64,000 nucleotides of DNA from Marsupella aquatica (lineage: Eukaryota > Marchantiophyta). Location: positions 19,406,001-19,470,000 of the forward strand of contig OZ316897.1 in the NCBI GenBank assembly GCA_973895155.1, in the 5' to 3' direction. The position numbers and the translations under genes were made by a program. Every line of letters starts with the position of its first letter. Within the stretch, counting starts at the first letter, position 1. Shown here piece by piece: positions 61,650-64,000 of the stretch. The notes under the pieces are model-generated. The model saw nothing but the letters and a program-made list of their open reading frames with translations, did no database searches and was not told the origin of the DNA.

Positions 61650-62960
61650 GAACCGAATCCAAGCGAAAATGAATTATCTGCCACTCCTACCGCCCGCATT
61701 AAAAATCGGACAGAGCCATCCGCTTATAGCCATTCGTGGCCCAATTCTAGAGGCACTTCAACAGATAAAGTGAGTATCAGGCAAGAGCTGTCTTTAGAAC
61801 TCGAAATGCCGTTATCCAGCTTGAAATTGTTTGTTCCCGACGTCAATGCCTCTTATCCTGTAAATATCAACAAATGCGACACAAGCAGAGTCACACGTTG
61901 TGAGCCTATGCTACTGAAACAGTCAGGGAAATCTCTGGACCACTCGCTGCTCAACTGCTACTGTCTATGAGAGTCTACTAATTTTCCGAACAGTATGGAA
62001 GCTGACTAACCTTAAGACACTTTGCGTCAGATAATGTGACCAGCATCAAATAAATACTTTCTTCATCACGACATATCTAGTACTTCTCGCCGCCCAGACA
62101 GCACGAAGATATCAATTAATTTGAGAGGGGGGGAAGCAATCCACATCACCTCCAATTAAGTCAGATGCAAATGGAATCAGTTCTTCAGCTCAGGAATTAA
62201 TGCCTATGCTTCACATGTTCACATCCAAGGCCACGGGAGGTTCTTCGATTTCTGCACTAAACTGAAATTCAACGCATGCATCCCCTTGTACCAGTACCCC
62301 CATCGCTTCTTGACTGCGTATATAAGTAGGAATAGCATTTGTTCTGTCCCGATCACCCCGGACTGCATGCAAACAGGACTTCTTCGGTCAGCTCTAACTT
62401 CAGCCAATGATAATCGAGGACTATAACTCACCTCAGCAAGGCCAGGAGTAACTCTATAGTAACCCCACCATGTCTTCCACCTTCTCCTTCGGACGCGAGC
62501 AATGATTCATCCAACAACTGAAGACGACAACTGTCGCATCTCGTCCTTTTCGAGTTACTGAAACCGGTGTTCCAATCGAATTAACTAGACCGAAATCACA
62601 CTGACGAAGAAGCCCTTTCAACTCATTCCCTGACACACCATCTCGCTCGCCTCCATCGTAGAGCAGCAGTTTCAACTCTCATGAAATTTGACGGAAAATA
62701 TTGTTTGACTTGCAAAGGCCATGGAAATTAGATTTGTAGAACTGCGACCTGATTACCAACCACAAAACATTTTCTTTCTTTCAAAGCTCATCTGTAAAGA
62801 AACAGAGTGCAACGTGTTGCGATCACAGCTTTTACCTGACCGAATCTTCCACCACAACCGATGTACAATTTTAACCTCTAGTATTTGGACTACTGACACT
62901 GAAATACTTCCTCACATCATTTCTAGTTTCTCCGGGACTCGTCCACGATTACTGACAATT
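61650..62960. other. TPC upstream spacer
   Basis: The first few hundred bases should contain the channel's promoter and leader. A 73-codon minus frame (62675-62454) and a 70-codon minus frame (62431-62219) carry no known motif. Confidence 0.4.
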
Positions 62961-62967
62961 GACCGAC

Positions 62968-63118
62968 TCTGGGACGATCCACTTCTTCACTAACGCATTG
63001 AAGCAAATCAAATCAAAACAAAATCATTCACTCGAATCCATTCTCTCTGGGACGATCCACTTCTTCACGAACGCATTGAAGCAAATCAAATCAAAACAAT
63101 ATCGTTCACTCGAAACCG
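62968..63118. repeat. Tandem duplication, about 77 bp unit
   Basis: CTGGGACGATCCACTTCTTC, then ACGCATTGAAGCAAATCAAA and TCAAAACAA, is present twice with a few differences, followed by TTCACTCGAA in both. Confidence 0.93.
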
Positions 63119-63172
63119 AATGGATTGATTTAATTTTGTTGCAAGGGTCGTGTGCTAAGGATCCTATGTTTT

Positions 63173-63252
63173 TTAGTCCTTAGTCCCAATACAAATAACT
63201 ACAAAAAAGTTTTCTAGTCCTTAGTCCCAATACAAATAACTACAAAAAAGCT
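63173..63252. repeat. Tandem duplication, about 43 bp unit
   Basis: TAGTCCTTAGTCCCAATACA followed by AATAACTACAAAAAAG occurs twice in a row with no internal difference. Confidence 0.93.
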
Positions 63253-63267
63253 CCTGGGCCAGAAAAA

Positions 63268-63545
63268 TCTTTCTCTGGGCGAGAAAGATCTGCAGCCGTT
63301 GGATTTGTTTGACTGGTTTCCCTGACCATTGATAAAGAAAATAGGCACCCGTAGCGCGTATGTGTTTCCCCACACTACCCCATAAATGCCCTACCTCGAC
63401 TCCCTATGGGTCGGCCCTCATTGCGCCATGCAACGCAGGGGCATAGTGGTTGTTAACAATAAAAAAGAAGGGGGCCCAACTCCCTATGGGCCGGCCCTCC
63501 TTGCACCGTGCAACGCAAGAGCATAGTGGTCATTACTAATAAAAA
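63268..63545 (+). repeat. Dispersed repeat, right copy plus a partial second copy
   Basis: 63268-63430 matches 52188-52350 in the same orientation (GAGAAAGATCTGCAGCCGTT against GAGAAAGATCCACAGTGGTT at the left edge). A second partial copy of its right half, with CCAACTCCCTATGGGCCGGC and CACCGTGCAACGCA, follows at 63476-63545. The two sites bracket the 11 kb that holds the TPC gene and the LTR pair. Confidence 0.82.
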
Positions 63546-63549
63546 AAGA

Positions 63550-64000
63550 ACAGAACTTTGGTGTGTGAATCTGGAGCTATAGTACCAGAGGGGCAGCATT
63601 CTGACCACATTTGCAGTCTCTTCAGCATTCACAAGGTCAGAAATGTGTCTCTCACATAGGGCGGAATTTATATCAAAAGCTATGATACAAGCTTGCATCT
63701 TTGTATACAGCAGTGGTCGTCATTCAAATTTGAAGTGTCCCCAAAATGACAACAATAAAAGACTCTAACTAAAGAGAATAAATAAAACAAAAGGAACATT
63801 TAATTTAGTGTGAATGAAAACTAAATGCACTATTTCCAAGCAAGATGGGATCCAACATGGCAAAGAAAATGGGGATGGCCTCTATCAATGAGGAGGCTTC
63901 TCTTTATAAACTCACTAAAAAGTGTGAACCAATCCTAGTCCTTCATTAAAAATTTGTTTTCCTTATTTTCCCAACACCATCAGATCCATCCATACCCCTT
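63550..64000. other. Terminal spacer, no gene recognised
   Basis: Only one short minus frame (63698-63453) without motif. The window ends in AT-rich sequence. Confidence 0.4.

Overview
This is nuclear DNA from a land plant. The genes are split by introns of about 100-700 bp, and long AT-rich spacers hold retrotransposon wreckage, small inverted-repeat elements and minisatellites. Six protein-coding genes can be reconstructed, and five have clear family identities. A bryophyte is the best guess, perhaps a liverwort of the Marchantia type. The reasons are the metazoan-like two-pore channel (reported, to my memory, from bryophytes and algae but not from vascular plants), a plasma-membrane proton pump without the angiosperm C-terminus, and an intronless secreted PAN/apple-type protein of fungal flavour. 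The species is inference; the exon structures were read directly from the sequence.

Layout. 1-5600: gene-poor spacer with a small inverted-repeat element, a miRNA-like hairpin and a tandem duplication. 5635-6700: the intronless secreted cysteine-rich gene with a TATA box and AATAAA. 6700-14000: spacer with a (GA)n tract, two blocks of the same minisatellite and a purine-rich degenerate repeat. 14040-15213 (minus): ribosomal protein uS4 (RPS9), three exons. 15.9-16.35 kb: a minisatellite just upstream of the P-type H+-ATPase gene, 16485-22694 (plus), ten exons. 24-39.3 kb: a gene desert with Copia remnants, LTRs, TIR elements and a striking palindrome array. 40771-42886 (plus): a classical short-chain dehydrogenase, three exons. 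46503-50157 (minus): phosphoethanolamine N-methyltransferase, twelve exons. 51-56 kb: spacer with repeats and an inverted pair of Copia LTRs. 56592-61646 (minus): a two-pore channel, twelve exons. 61.7-64 kb: spacer with three tandem or dispersed repeats.

The genes form no pathway or cluster. Two are membrane transporters (H+ pump, endolysosomal/vacuolar-type cation channel), one makes phosphocholine for membrane lipid, one is a ribosomal housekeeping protein, one an NAD(H)-type oxidoreductase and one a secreted protein.

The most interesting points are: (1) a plant two-pore channel that looks animal-like in filter II, linker and C-terminus, with no recognisable EF-hand and an altered voltage sensor; (2) a proton pump whose Tyr-Thr-Val codons sit exactly on a splice donor, so that no product ends in that motif; (3) two probable GC-AG introns; (4) the fungal-like secreted gene; (5) a Copia LTR flanked by both a primer-binding site and a polypurine tract, facing an inverted sister LTR; (6) a repeated palindrome array. 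All exon junctions are predictions from reading frame, splice consensus and remembered family alignments; no search or transcript was available.
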